Of a stretch of 42,927 nt of DNA, positions 7,421 to 15,447 are shown piece by piece (within the stretch, counting starts at the first letter, position 1; each line of letters starts with the position of its first letter). This stretch comes from JAGMES01 sp023128035. GTDB taxonomy: Bacteria > Bacillota > Halanaerobiia > DY22613. Location: the NCBI GenBank assembly GCA_030627905.1, contig DAOVRZ010000039.1:1-42927 (forward strand), written 5' to 3'. The position numbers were made by a program, and so were the translations under genes. The notes beneath the pieces were generated by a model. That model was not told the origin of the DNA and searched no databases. It worked only from the letters and a program-made list of their open reading frames with translations.

Positions 7421-8122
7421 ATGAGTATTCATATTGAAGCAAAACAAGGTGAAATCGCAAAGACGATATTGTTACCTGGAGATCCTCTTAGAGCAAAGTT
7501 TATTGCTGAAAATTTTCTAGAAGATTATGTTTGCTACAACAAAGTAAGAGGAATGTATGGTTTTACAGGTACTTATAAAGGTAAAAGAGTTTCGGTTCAA
7601 GGAACCGGTATGGGCTTACCTTCTCTTTCGATTTACGTAAATGAATTAATTTCTAGTTATGGTGTAGAAAATTTAATAAGAGTGGGTTCCTGTGGTGGTA
7701 TGCAGGAAGATGTAAAAGTGCGAGATATTATTTTGGCAATGAGTGCATCAACTGATTCTAAGCTAAATGAGTTGAGATTTAATGGAAAAGATTATGCTCC
7801 TACTGCAAGTTTTAAACTTCTTAAAAAGGCATATGATGTAGCGATAAGCAAAGGGGTTAATGTAAAGGCGGGGAATGTTTTTAGTGCTGATCTTTTCTAC
7901 AATGATGACACAGAGGCTTGGAAACTTTGGAGCAAATTTGGAGTATTGGCTGTAGAAATGGAAACAGCGGAACTGTACACTTTAGCTGCAAAATTTAAAG
8001 TAAATGCTTTATCGATCTTAACAGTGAGTGATTCTTTAGTATCTGGTGAACTTACTACTTCTGAAGAAAGAGAAAAAACATTTACTGATATGATAGAAAT
8101 AGCTTTAGAGTTAGCTGAGTGA
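7421..8122 (+). CDS. deoD: Purine-nucleoside phosphorylase DeoD
   Basis: Phosphorolysis of purine (deoxy)nucleosides to base and (deoxy)ribose-1-phosphate, in the cytoplasm. ATG 7421 gives the canonical beginning MSIHIEAKQGEIAKTILLPG; the in-frame upstream TTG would add 13 unmatched residues. The 233-aa length is right for the hexameric E. coli-type enzyme. Active-site motifs present are GDPLRAKF, RVGSCGGMQ (phosphate), EMETAELY (ribose) and SDSLVSGE (the catalytic Asp). The only upstream Shine-Dalgarno is a weak run of G. Monocistronic, closed by a terminator. Confidence 0.95.
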   Translation: MSIHIEAKQGEIAKTILLPGDPLRAKFIAENFLEDYVCYNKVRGMYGFTGTYKGKRVSVQGTGMGLPSLSIYVNELISSYGVENLIRVGSCGGMQEDVKVRDIILAMSASTDSKLNELRFNGKDYAPTASFKLLKKAYDVAISKGVNVKAGNVFSADLFYNDDTEAWKLWSKFGVLAVEMETAELYTLAAKFKVNALSILTVSDSLVSGELTTSEEREKTFTDMIEIALELAE

Positions 8123-8167
8123 TGAAAAATTTAATTAAAAAAATTAACTCTCTGGTTACTTTAGAGT

Positions 8168-8208
8168 AAAAAACAAGCATAGATAAAATATCTATGCTTG
8201 TTTTTTAT
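8168..8208 (+). terminator. Terminator after deoD
   Basis: AAAAAACAAGCATAGAT at 8168-8184 pairs with ATCTATGCTTGTTTTTT at 8190-8206; near symmetry suggests bidirectional use. Confidence 0.9.
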
Positions 8209-8261
8209 TTAGGCGATTTTGGATATTAATTCATTTGATTATTAAGATAGTCTCGAAGGAC

Positions 8262-8325
8262 TTGACGGTTTTGATAATAGGGTGTATAATTGTTCTATAA
8301 AGAACGTTCTTTATAGAACAATTAT
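8262..8325 (+). promoter_or_regulatory. MarR promoter overlapped by a 40-bp palindrome
   Basis: TTGACG at 8262-8267 and TATAAT at 8285-8290 are 17 bp apart. A perfect palindrome spans 8286-8325, centred between 8305 and 8306. It is built from two abutting operator-like units, GTTCTATAAAGAAC (8292-8305) and GTTCTTTATAGAAC (8306-8319), each itself an inverted repeat. Occupation by the downstream MarR protein would block the -10 box and the transcription start, so tight autorepression is inferred. Confidence 0.85.
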
Positions 8326-8360
8326 TATTTTATAAGAATTACTTTGTTAATAATGAGGGG

Positions 8361-8816
8361 GTGAGTGTTACGTCATTACAACAAGAAATATTGTTAGATT
8401 TGCTCCATGAAGTGAATAAAGGGTTTGAGGAACATATGAGAAAAGTGTTCATGGAGTATAATTTCACTATCTCAACTATGCTCATTATCGGACAGATCAA
8501 GCGGAATCCTGGTATTATAATCAGTGAAATTGCCCGGAGAGCAAGTATTGCTAAATCACACGTTTCTAAGACTATAGTGGAGCTCAGTCAACAAGGGTGG
8601 GTTGAAAAAAGACCAGATCCTTCTGATCAGCGAATTTTGCGTATTTATTTAACAGAAACAGCCATTGAGCAAATGCAACAAATTAGAATGAAAGTGAGAC
8701 AGGAGATCGGAAGTGTGGTAGCAGGGCTTTCTGATAATCGGGTAGAGGAAATGATTGAAGGTTTAAAGGAAATCAAGGCATCTTTGATGCAGATAAAAGA
8801 AAAGGAGAGAGAGTGA
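8361..8816 (+). CDS. MarR-family transcriptional regulator
   Basis: A 151-aa dimeric winged-helix repressor. Residues about 50-115 form the wHTH (IISEIARRASIAKSHVSKTI, then the wing RPDPSDQRILRIYLT, whose D-x-R pattern is typical of MarR). N- and C-terminal helices would dimerise. The GTG at 8361 directly abuts GAGGGG, so the spacing is unusually short and the true start is slightly uncertain. The gene overlaps its downstream neighbour by one base, so the two are co-translated. Ligand unknown. Confidence 0.9.
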   Translation: MSVTSLQQEILLDLLHEVNKGFEEHMRKVFMEYNFTISTMLIIGQIKRNPGIIISEIARRASIAKSHVSKTIVELSQQGWVEKRPDPSDQRILRIYLTETAIEQMQQIRMKVRQEIGSVVAGLSDNRVEEMIEGLKEIKASLMQIKEKERE

Positions 8817-9529
8817 TGATAAATATGGAGATAAAAGATATTTTTGAAATGGTATTTAATATTGCTTATATGGTTTTTTTATGGGGTCTTGTATATAAAA
8901 TGTTTAATAGTTTAGATTCAAAGAATATAAGATTTACTAAAACAGTTGCATGGACTTTTGCTTTATTAGCAATAGGTGATACTGGTCATGTTGGTTTTAG
9001 AGTGATAGCATATTTAAAAGGTGGAATTGCAGCTAATGCTTTATTTGTGGGAATGGGTAAATTTGCAACTTCCGTGACACTTACAATATTCTATTGTTTT
9101 TTTATAATTGTTTGGAAGCTTCGTTTTGATAAGAAATTTAATAACTTTACTTATTTATTATTTGGTTGTGCACTGATTAGATTAATAATTTTAGCATTAC
9201 CAGGTAATCAATGGGGAAGTATGAGTGCACCGTTTGATTGGGCAATATATAGAAATATACCTTTCTGGATTTTAGGATTGGGTGCTGATTATCTCATTTT
9301 AAGTAGTGCCTTAAAAGCAAAAGATAAAACATTTAAGTGGATTGGTATTATGATTTTAATTTCGTTTGGTTTTTATACTCCAGTTGTATTATTTGCACAT
9401 AAAACTCCTATTATTGGAGCGCTTATGATTCCAAAAACCGTAGCATATTTGGCGGCAGCATTTATTGCATATTATGGGGTGTTTAAACGAGAAAACTTAA
9501 AAACGACTAACAGAGAAATTTCTTGCTAG
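8816..9529 (+). CDS. Seven-helix membrane protein of unknown function
   Basis: I do not recognise the family. ATG 8816 overlaps the MarR stop (TGATG) and follows AAAGGAGAGAG. The 237-aa product has about seven hydrophobic segments (e.g. near residues 10-28, 40-62, 75-100, 112-130, 150-168, 175-195, 200-220), with GDTGHVGFR after the second. No transporter or enzyme signature is visible. Co-transcription with a self-repressing MarR regulator suggests that it handles or responds to the compound sensed by that regulator; this is inference. Confidence 0.7.
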   Translation: MINMEIKDIFEMVFNIAYMVFLWGLVYKMFNSLDSKNIRFTKTVAWTFALLAIGDTGHVGFRVIAYLKGGIAANALFVGMGKFATSVTLTIFYCFFIIVWKLRFDKKFNNFTYLLFGCALIRLIILALPGNQWGSMSAPFDWAIYRNIPFWILGLGADYLILSSALKAKDKTFKWIGIMILISFGFYTPVVLFAHKTPIIGALMIPKTVAYLAAAFIAYYGVFKRENLKTTNREISC

Positions 9530-9560
9530 AATATTCAAGAATAATTTGTTCAAATGACTG

Positions 9561-9596
9561 ACTGCTCAGATATCATATCTGGGCAGTTTGTTTTTA
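9561..9596 (+). terminator. Terminator of the MarR unit
   Basis: ACTGCTCAGATAT at 9561-9573 pairs with ATATCTGGGCAGT at 9575-9587 (inner bases form the loop), then TTGTTTTT. Confidence 0.85.
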
Positions 9597-9707
9597 TTCA
9601 CTATAAGCAAGACTTGCTTTATTGTTTTGGTTTTTTTGTGGTATAATATTCACAGCATGTATAATCTAGATAACAGATAATATTGATGCCAGAAAGGAAG
9701 TAGGTTT

Positions 9708-10880
9708 ATGGCAAAAGTGTACTTAAGGAAAAATATAAAGAAGAGAGTAGAGAAAGGACATCCCTGGGTTTATAAAAATGAAATAGATAAAATAGTAGGG
9801 GAATATATTCAAGGTGATATTGTAGAAGTCTATAATCCTAAAGAAAAATTTATTGGAAAAGGTTATATCAATCCTAAATCTCTTATTATAATTAGGATTT
9901 TGACGAGAGATAAATCTGAAGAAATTAATGAAGAATTTTTTAGAAGAAGAATAAAAAGAGCTTGGGAGTATAGAAAAAAAGTTGTTGATATAGATAGCTG
10001 TAGGGTGATTTTTGGGGAAGCAGATGAATTACCTGGTCTAGTAGTAGATAAATTTAATAATTATCTTTCTGTTCAGATACTGACTTATGGTATTGACAAA
10101 TACAAAGATATAATTATTAAAATTTTAGACGAAATAATTGAACCAGAAGGAATTTACGAGAGAAATGATAATACGGTTAGATTACTAGAAGGATTAGAAG
10201 AAAGAAAAGGATTTTTAAAGGGAAGCTTTGAACCTCATACCATTATCAATGAAAATGGTGTGAAAATGTTTGTAGATATTGAAAATGGTCAGAAAACGGG
10301 TTATTTTTTGGATCAGAGAGAGAATCGTTTGGCTATTAAAGATATAGTGAAAGATGCAACTGTATTGGATTGTTTTTGTCACACGGGTTCCTTTGCTCTC
10401 CATGCTGCATATTTTGGAGCAAAACATGTAACAGCTGTTGACATTTCAGAACGTGCCATAGAAACCGCTAAGAAAAATGTGGTTTTAAATAATATGGAGG
10501 GAAAAATTGATTTTGTTTGTGCCAATGCATTTGATTTGCTGAGAGAGTATGAAAAAGAAGGTAAACAATTTGATGTGGTGATCCTAGACCCTCCTGCCTT
10601 TACTAAGTCAGCTAGAAAAATCAAAAGTGCATATAGAGGTTATAAGGAAATAAATTTACGGGGATTTAAGCTTGTAAAACCAGGTGGTTTTTTAGTGACA
10701 GCATCCTGTTCTCATTATATGTATCCTCAATTATTTAGAGAGATGCTTCAGGAAGCAGCTTTTGACGGAAAGAAAACTATTCGAGAAGTAGAATATAGAA
10801 CACAGGCTAAAGATCATCCGTATCTTTGGAATCATGAGGAATCACTGTATTTGAAGTTTTTTATATTGAATGTGTGGTAG
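9708..10880 (+). CDS. 23S rRNA (cytosine-5)-methyltransferase, RlmI-like
   Basis: Class I SAM-dependent methyltransferase that methylates a cytosine in 23S rRNA (E. coli RlmI: C1962). The 390-aa protein has an N-terminal PUA RNA-binding domain (about 1-75, starting AKVYLRKNIKKRVEKGHPWVY), a middle RlmI-like domain and a C-terminal Rossmann domain. SAM motif I is VLDCFCHTGSFALHAA, motif IV LDPPAFTKS and the later SCSH supplies a family cysteine. ATG 9708 follows AGAAAGGAAG. A TATAAT at 9642-9647 is a possible -10. Monocistronic. Confidence 0.93.
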   Translation: MAKVYLRKNIKKRVEKGHPWVYKNEIDKIVGEYIQGDIVEVYNPKEKFIGKGYINPKSLIIIRILTRDKSEEINEEFFRRRIKRAWEYRKKVVDIDSCRVIFGEADELPGLVVDKFNNYLSVQILTYGIDKYKDIIIKILDEIIEPEGIYERNDNTVRLLEGLEERKGFLKGSFEPHTIINENGVKMFVDIENGQKTGYFLDQRENRLAIKDIVKDATVLDCFCHTGSFALHAAYFGAKHVTAVDISERAIETAKKNVVLNNMEGKIDFVCANAFDLLREYEKEGKQFDVVILDPPAFTKSARKIKSAYRGYKEINLRGFKLVKPGGFLVTASCSHYMYPQLFREMLQEAAFDGKKTIREVEYRTQAKDHPYLWNHEESLYLKFFILNVW

Positions 10881-10904
10881 GAAACATGAATTTTTGATGA
10901 ATAG

Positions 10905-10956
10905 AGAACTCCTTTTTTGGATGGATTTTATCTAACCAAAAGGGAGTTCTTTTTAT
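10905..10956 (+). terminator. Terminator after the methyltransferase gene
   Basis: AGAACTCCTTTTTTGG at 10905-10920 pairs with CCAAAAGGGAGTTCT at 10936-10950, followed by TTTTATT. Confidence 0.85.
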
Positions 10957-10993
10957 TATTTTTACTAAAAAATATACTAAATTAAAAATAATG

Positions 10994-11022
10994 TTGAAAA
11001 AATTAATTTTGTCATGTATAAT
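10994..11022 (+). promoter_or_regulatory. Sigma-A promoter of the helicase unit
   Basis: TTGAAA at 10994-10999, a 17-bp spacer and TATAAT at 11017-11022 preceded by ATG (close to an extended -10). The resulting ~225-nt leader contains the short ORF at 11106-11156 and no hairpin I can defend. Confidence 0.7.
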
Positions 11023-11105
11023 AAATATAATAATAACCAATTAAGAAAATAAAGCAGAAAATTATTATTTTCATGTAACATAAATTCTGACAAGAAGGTG
11101 AAAAC

Positions 11106-11156
11106 ATGAATTCATTAAATTATAACATTTTTATTAATTTTTCAAAGGTTAATTGA
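11106..11156 (+). other. 16-codon leader ORF (possible)
   Basis: ATG 11106 follows AGAAGGTG at the right distance and encodes MNSLNYNIFINFSKVN before TGA. It lies in the helicase leader. No attenuator structure is evident, so it may be chance. Otherwise 10957-11255 is very AT-rich with nothing else recognisable. Confidence 0.25.
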
Positions 11157-11255
11157 AGTGTAATGTCTAAGTAAATGCGTTGTGCTAATTTTCTGAAAAA
11201 AGAGAGGTGAATTTTTTTAAAAACTTTTATTACGTAATAGAAGGAGGTTGTTTTT

Positions 11256-13181
11256 TTGGAATTACCGTATAATCCAAATTATTTTTTAACTGCTGAACCT
11301 TTAATCTATGATAATGAAGAGCTTAGAGAACCACAAATTGATGCTTACGCCAGCGTTTATGATCATTTTGTAGTTAAGCAAAACACCCAAGATGCAGTTG
11401 TTATACTTCCTACTGGTGTAGGTAAAACAGGTCTTATGGGGTTGCTCCCTTTTCATATTTGCAAAGGACGTACTTTAATTATCACCCCTCAAATTGTTAT
11501 AAAAGATGCCGTATTAGATTCTTTAGATCCTGACCACCCGGGTAATTTTTGGTTAATGAGAAATGTCTTTGATAAATACGACGATCTTCCTTGCCTAATA
11601 GAATTTGGGGGAAGATCTACAAGACAAGAATGGCTTGAAGCAGCAAGTGTTGTAATTGTTAATATTCAAAAACTTCAAAAGCGTTTACAATCTTCTTTAA
11701 TAAAGAGAGTACCACCTGATTTTTTTGATATGATCATTATTGACGAAGCGCATCATTCAGTCGCAGATACTTGGGTTGATACAGTACAATATTTTTCTTC
11801 CGCTAAAGTTGTAAAATTAACAGGGACACCAACTCGCTCTGATAACGTAGCTATCTGGGGAAAACCAGTTTTTACTTTTAAATTAAGTCAAGCAATGGCT
11901 GCTAATTATGTAAAATCTTTAAATAACTTTACATATGTACCTGACGAACTTTACTTTACAATTGACGAGAATGATGCTATCAAATATACTAAAGACGAAA
12001 TTTTATCTATGAATCTTAAGCCAAAAGAATGGATAAGTAGATCAGTGGCATATTCTTTAGAATGTTCAGAAAAAATTGTAGACATTAGTATTAATAAATT
12101 AGAAGAAAAACTTTCTGATGGTAATGAAGTTCACCATAAAATCATTGCAGTAGCTTGTAGCATATATCATGCAAAACAAATCAAAGACCTCTACGAATCA
12201 AAAGGTTATCCCACAGCTATTGTTCATAGTGAACTTAAAAAAGCAGATAAAAAAAATACTCTTAAAGATATTGAAAATCATCGAGTAAAAGTTGTTGTAC
12301 ATGTTGCAATGTTAGGAGAAGGTTATGATCATCCTTATTTATCAGTTGCAGCTATATTTAGACCTTTTAGGAATGCTTTGCCTTATGCACAATTTATAGG
12401 TCGCATTTTGCGTATAATTCCTTTTGATGAAGGAAAACGACCCGAGGATAACATTGGTGAAATAGTCTCTCATAAAGACTTGTTCTTAGATGAATTCTGG
12501 GAATATTATAAAAACCAAATGGAAGAAGCTATAATAATAAAAGACTTTATGGATAAGGATGAAGGCACTTCTGGATCTGGTATTCATGTTGGCGATAAAA
12601 CTAAAAAAACAAAGTCTAAGGGTAAAATTAATGATTACGATAAAAGCATTGGGCAAGTCAATGAAATAGGAAACGGTACAATTATCGGGGATACTTTCTT
12701 GACTACGAATCTTATTAGACAACGAGATGAAAATTATGCTAAAGACTTAGAGATGATTAATCACTTAAAATCTTTATATAATATTGACGAAGACGAAGCA
12801 AAGAAATTTTTAAAACAAATTAAAAGTAGCCCATCATCTATAAAACGTCCTGATGCATTTTTCACTAGAAAATATAAGGGAATAGATAGAATAATTCGTT
12901 CAGAACTCGTTCCTGAATTATTAGTAAGATATGACATAAAAAATGAATCTAATAACTTAAAAAAGTGCAAGTTATTTAGGGGTAGATATAGTTGGATCAC
13001 TCAAGATGATAAAAACAATGCTGCTATGTTAGCTATATACTTCAATGAAAACCTGCGCTATAAGATTAATAAACCAAGAAGTGACTGGTCTGACATAGAC
13101 TATGATAACGCTTATCAATACATTCCTGAAGTTAAAAAGTATGTTGAAAAAGTTTTAGAGAGTTATTTGAATATTTCCTAA
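11256..13181 (+). CDS. DEAD/DEAH-box SF2 helicase with uncharacterised C-terminal domain
   Basis: A 641-aa nucleic-acid translocase. It starts at TTG 11256, 8 nt after AAGGAGG. RecA domain 1 carries Walker A LPTGVGKT (51-58), DEAH (163-166) and TGTPTR (189-194); domain 2 has motif V around GEGYDHP (354-360) and motif VI QFIGRILR (379-386). This is the ResIII/type III restriction-like branch. A lysine- and glycine-rich linker (about 440-480) leads to an unrecognised C-terminal region (490-641). No nuclease or methylase motif is seen in the protein or nearby. It is followed after 37 nt by a small acidic ORF. The AT-rich, island-like context suggests a defence or DNA-repair role, unproven. Confidence 0.85.
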   Translation: MELPYNPNYFLTAEPLIYDNEELREPQIDAYASVYDHFVVKQNTQDAVVILPTGVGKTGLMGLLPFHICKGRTLIITPQIVIKDAVLDSLDPDHPGNFWLMRNVFDKYDDLPCLIEFGGRSTRQEWLEAASVVIVNIQKLQKRLQSSLIKRVPPDFFDMIIIDEAHHSVADTWVDTVQYFSSAKVVKLTGTPTRSDNVAIWGKPVFTFKLSQAMAANYVKSLNNFTYVPDELYFTIDENDAIKYTKDEILSMNLKPKEWISRSVAYSLECSEKIVDISINKLEEKLSDGNEVHHKIIAVACSIYHAKQIKDLYESKGYPTAIVHSELKKADKKNTLKDIENHRVKVVVHVAMLGEGYDHPYLSVAAIFRPFRNALPYAQFIGRILRIIPFDEGKRPEDNIGEIVSHKDLFLDEFWEYYKNQMEEAIIIKDFMDKDEGTSGSGIHVGDKTKKTKSKGKINDYDKSIGQVNEIGNGTIIGDTFLTTNLIRQRDENYAKDLEMINHLKSLYNIDEDEAKKFLKQIKSSPSSIKRPDAFFTRKYKGIDRIIRSELVPELLVRYDIKNESNNLKKCKLFRGRYSWITQDDKNNAAMLAIYFNENLRYKINKPRSDWSDIDYDNAYQYIPEVKKYVEKVLESYLNIS

Positions 13182-13218
13182 AAAACATGTATAATAGCCA
13201 TGAAGAGGTGATTATTCA

Positions 13219-13551
13219 ATGGATAAATTTAAACAAATTTATGACTTACTATTTTCTCCTATTGTTACTCCGTATAATTTACTAGATAATATTAAGTTGC
13301 CGAACTACGAATATATTAATTATTATAAGGGAGATCAAGGAATTATTTGTGAATTAAAATGCGATATTGAAGATGAAGGCGAAGGAGTATTTTTCTATTA
13401 TTTTGATTCTGAAGATAAACTAGACACTATAACCGTTAGCTTAAAAAAAGCTGATCCAATTGTTATATTTAAACGTTCTGAAGAACTTCAAATTGAATTA
13501 CATGAGTATTTAGAAAGCAGAAAAAATAATCAAAATATTGCTCAGGGGTAA
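13219..13551 (+). CDS. Small acidic protein paired with the helicase
   Basis: I do not recognise this 110-aa protein. ATG 13219 has GAAGAGGTGA upstream; it lies 37 nt after the helicase and shares its terminator, so it is probably the same operon. The sequence is acidic (CDIEDEGEGVFFYYFDSED), with beta-strand-like alternation in the middle and a charged C-terminal helix; there is no signal peptide or catalytic motif. It could be a partner, inhibitor or specificity factor of the helicase. Confidence 0.65.
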   Translation: MDKFKQIYDLLFSPIVTPYNLLDNIKLPNYEYINYYKGDQGIICELKCDIEDEGEGVFFYYFDSEDKLDTITVSLKKADPIVIFKRSEELQIELHEYLESRKNNQNIAQG

Positions 13552-13577
13552 AGATTTACTCTTGCTTCTCAAAACAA

Positions 13578-13612
13578 AAACGACTAGTATTATGCTGGTC
13601 GTTTCACTTTTA
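13578..13612 (+). terminator. Terminator of the helicase unit
   Basis: AAACGACTAG at 13578-13587 pairs with CTGGTCGTTT at 13595-13604 (one G-T pair), followed by CACTTTTA. Confidence 0.75.
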
Positions 13613-13617
13613 TATAA

Positions 13618-13713
13618 GAAACAAGGATTCTTCTATTTGCTCTATCTGCTGTTGTTATTGGATTTCTATTATTCAGTATTAAATTTAAAAGATCAAAGAA
13701 ATTGATTCTTTGA
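13618..13713 (+). pseudogene. Remnant of a membrane-protein C-terminus
   Basis: An open frame without a start codon runs from after TAA 13615 to TGA 13711. It reads as a single hydrophobic helix followed by a basic tail (LLFALSAVVIGFLLF then KFKRSKKLIL), the usual end of an integral membrane protein. A perfect stem, GATCAAAGAA/TTCTTTGATC, at 13691-13715 covers its end. No other trace of the parent gene is visible. The rest of 13714-13834 shows nothing recognisable. Confidence 0.3.
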
Positions 13714-13870
13714 TCAATCTTATTTTGATATGGTTGAGCTGAGTAAAAATGACTGATTTTTATTATCACAAAAAAGGAATATCCAAAAATTAGGTCGAAT
13801 AACTTATATATAAATATTTTATATATAAGAGGGATTTAAAACGAGAAAGGTTCAAGTCCACATAACTATC

Positions 13871-14299
13871 TTGATTTGCTTATTTGTATTTATTTTTTGC
13901 CAGCAAACATTGGCTAATACTTTAACTGATTTAGATAACGCTTTAATAAAACGAAAAAGTGATTTTGAATTAAACGAGAAACTTTCTTTCTTAAAAAGTT
14001 TACGACTTTGTTCTGTACAGCGTAGAGGTAATGAACTATGGTTTATGGTTCATGTGGTACGAATTGAGACTAGAAAGAGATGTTCTAATTCTTATAAGAC
14101 ATGGGTTAGCACAGCTTCACCGGTATTTTATATAAACGAAAAAAAAACATGGAATATCACAAAAGGAGATTCAGAAACGGAATTATGGCGTGATGGTGAC
14201 GATTTTGATTATACTCGTGAATTATTTGTAAGACTAAAGACACGGTGTCATAAGTACAATTATGGCACCGTGCTATATTATCTAGATGTTTATTTATAA
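13871..14299 (+). CDS. Predicted secreted protein of unknown function, start codon unclear
   Basis: No family recognised. The first usable codon, TTG 13871, has no ribosome binding site; the open frame extends upstream to a good AAGAGGGA at 13827-13834 but with no ATG/GTG/TTG there, so the original start may have been lost. With that extension the N-terminus is a normal signal peptide: basic TRKVQVH, hydrophobic ICLFVFIFC, cleavage near TLA-NT. The mature ~125 residues have several cysteines and a tryptophan-rich middle. The gene ends in a 12-bp stem at 14242-14273 and overlaps the convergent degV by 10 bp. It may be decaying. Confidence 0.5.
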   Translation: MICLFVFIFCQQTLANTLTDLDNALIKRKSDFELNEKLSFLKSLRLCSVQRRGNELWFMVHVVRIETRKRCSNSYKTWVSTASPVFYINEKKTWNITKGDSETELWRDGDDFDYTRELFVRLKTRCHKYNYGTVLYYLDVYL

Positions 14300-15243
14300 T
14301 GCTTTATTTTTTCTAATAATTCATTTTTCTTTTTAATAAGCCCATGAACTTCGTTTATTAATAAATTGTCTTTCTTTTGGCCTTTTTCAATGAAGTACAT
14401 AGAAATAGCACCCAATCCAACATGAGTTCCAACTGCAACACCCATTTGCATAATAAATATTTCACCTGTAAAATCTGTCTCATTTATAATTTTATTTTTT
14501 AAATTTTCTGCAATCTTTATATCTGAGGTATACCCAATTATGATAAAATCCGTAATATCCCTATCGTTTCTCTTAATAAACTCATCAACGTAATGTTTAA
14601 GTATCTTTTTGCGTCCTCTCTCTTTAGCAACAATTGCTCCTTTTCCTTTTTTCATTGACATTATCGGCTTAACCTTTAGAATTTTACCTATAAAAGCACT
14701 ACTATTAGTAAGTCTGCCACTTTTGACTAAATGATCTAAATCATCTACAGAAAGAAAATGCTTTACATTTGTTTTATATGTCTCATTAAATTCTATTAAT
14801 TCTTTAAATGTAGCACCTTGCTCTCTTAATCGAGCACTTTTAAGTATTAACCACCCGCTACCGTGACTCATGCCTTTTGAATCTACAACATAAATCTTAA
14901 TAGTTGAGTTTGGATTTTTCTCAAAGAAATAATCCTTAGCGATTACAGCAGATTGATAAGCAGCACTTGTACCGCTGGACATACAAATACATAGTATCTC
15001 TGTGTAACCATCTTGAATTGCTTGATTTATTATATTTGAATATTCAGTTGGACTTGGCATTGCAGTGGTTGGTTCTTTAGCTAAGTTCTCAATAATAGTG
15101 TAGAATTCATCAGGCGTAATATCTATTCTATCCTTGTACACCGTCCCTTCTATATTAATGGTTAAAGGTGCTAAGCTAATATCATATTTTTCAACTATTT
15201 CCTGAGATAAATCACATGTTGAATCAGATATAATTTTTATCAT
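14290..15243 (-). CDS. DegV family fatty-acid-binding protein
   Basis: DegV/FakB proteins bind a fatty acid and present it to the FakA kinase for phospholipid synthesis. The start is the ATG at 15243, since TGGAGG precedes it and MIKIISDSTCDL is the canonical N-terminus; the open frame runs 22 codons further upstream without support. Ligand-pocket motifs are visible: AMPSPTEYS (usually TSQPSP), SSGTSAAYQSA, DSKGMSHGSG and GRLTNSSA. At 317 aa it is 30 residues longer than usual, with a lysine-rich C-terminal helix. No fakA is nearby. Confidence 0.9.
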   Translation of the reverse strand: MIKIISDSTCDLSQEIVEKYDISLAPLTINIEGTVYKDRIDITPDEFYTIIENLAKEPTTAMPSPTEYSNIINQAIQDGYTEILCICMSSGTSAAYQSAVIAKDYFFEKNPNSTIKIYVVDSKGMSHGSGWLILKSARLREQGATFKELIEFNETYKTNVKHFLSVDDLDHLVKSGRLTNSSAFIGKILKVKPIMSMKKGKGAIVAKERGRKKILKHYVDEFIKRNDRDITDFIIIGYTSDIKIAENLKNKIINETDFTGEIFIMQMGVAVGTHVGLGAISMYFIEKGQKKDNLLINEVHGLIKKKNELLEKIKHYK

Positions 15244-15325
15244 AATAACCTCCAAAAAATAAAATTTAGTCACAAGTTCTTCCCTCGACTTCATGTCAGT
15301 GAATGACATTATTCTTCTATGTTTA

Positions 15326-15353
15326 ATTATATATTTATTTGCAATAAAATCAA
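15326..15353 (-). promoter_or_regulatory. Candidate degV promoter
   Basis: On the minus strand TTGATT (15353-15348), a 16-bp spacer and TATAAT (15331-15326) form a reasonable sigma-A promoter about 85 bp before the degV start. Confidence 0.5.
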
Positions 15354-15447
15354 CAGCAAAAGTGGAGTTTAAAGTAATTATTAAAGGAAAATATTATTTT
15401 ATAATGAATAGATAATATGAGTGAATTAATTTTTCAAGGAGGTTTTT

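Noticed and set aside
13850..13860. GGTTCAAGTCC resembling a tRNA T-loop
   Set aside because: No matching acceptor, D or anticodon arms are found on either side; the sequence fits the signal-peptide frame of the secreted orphan.
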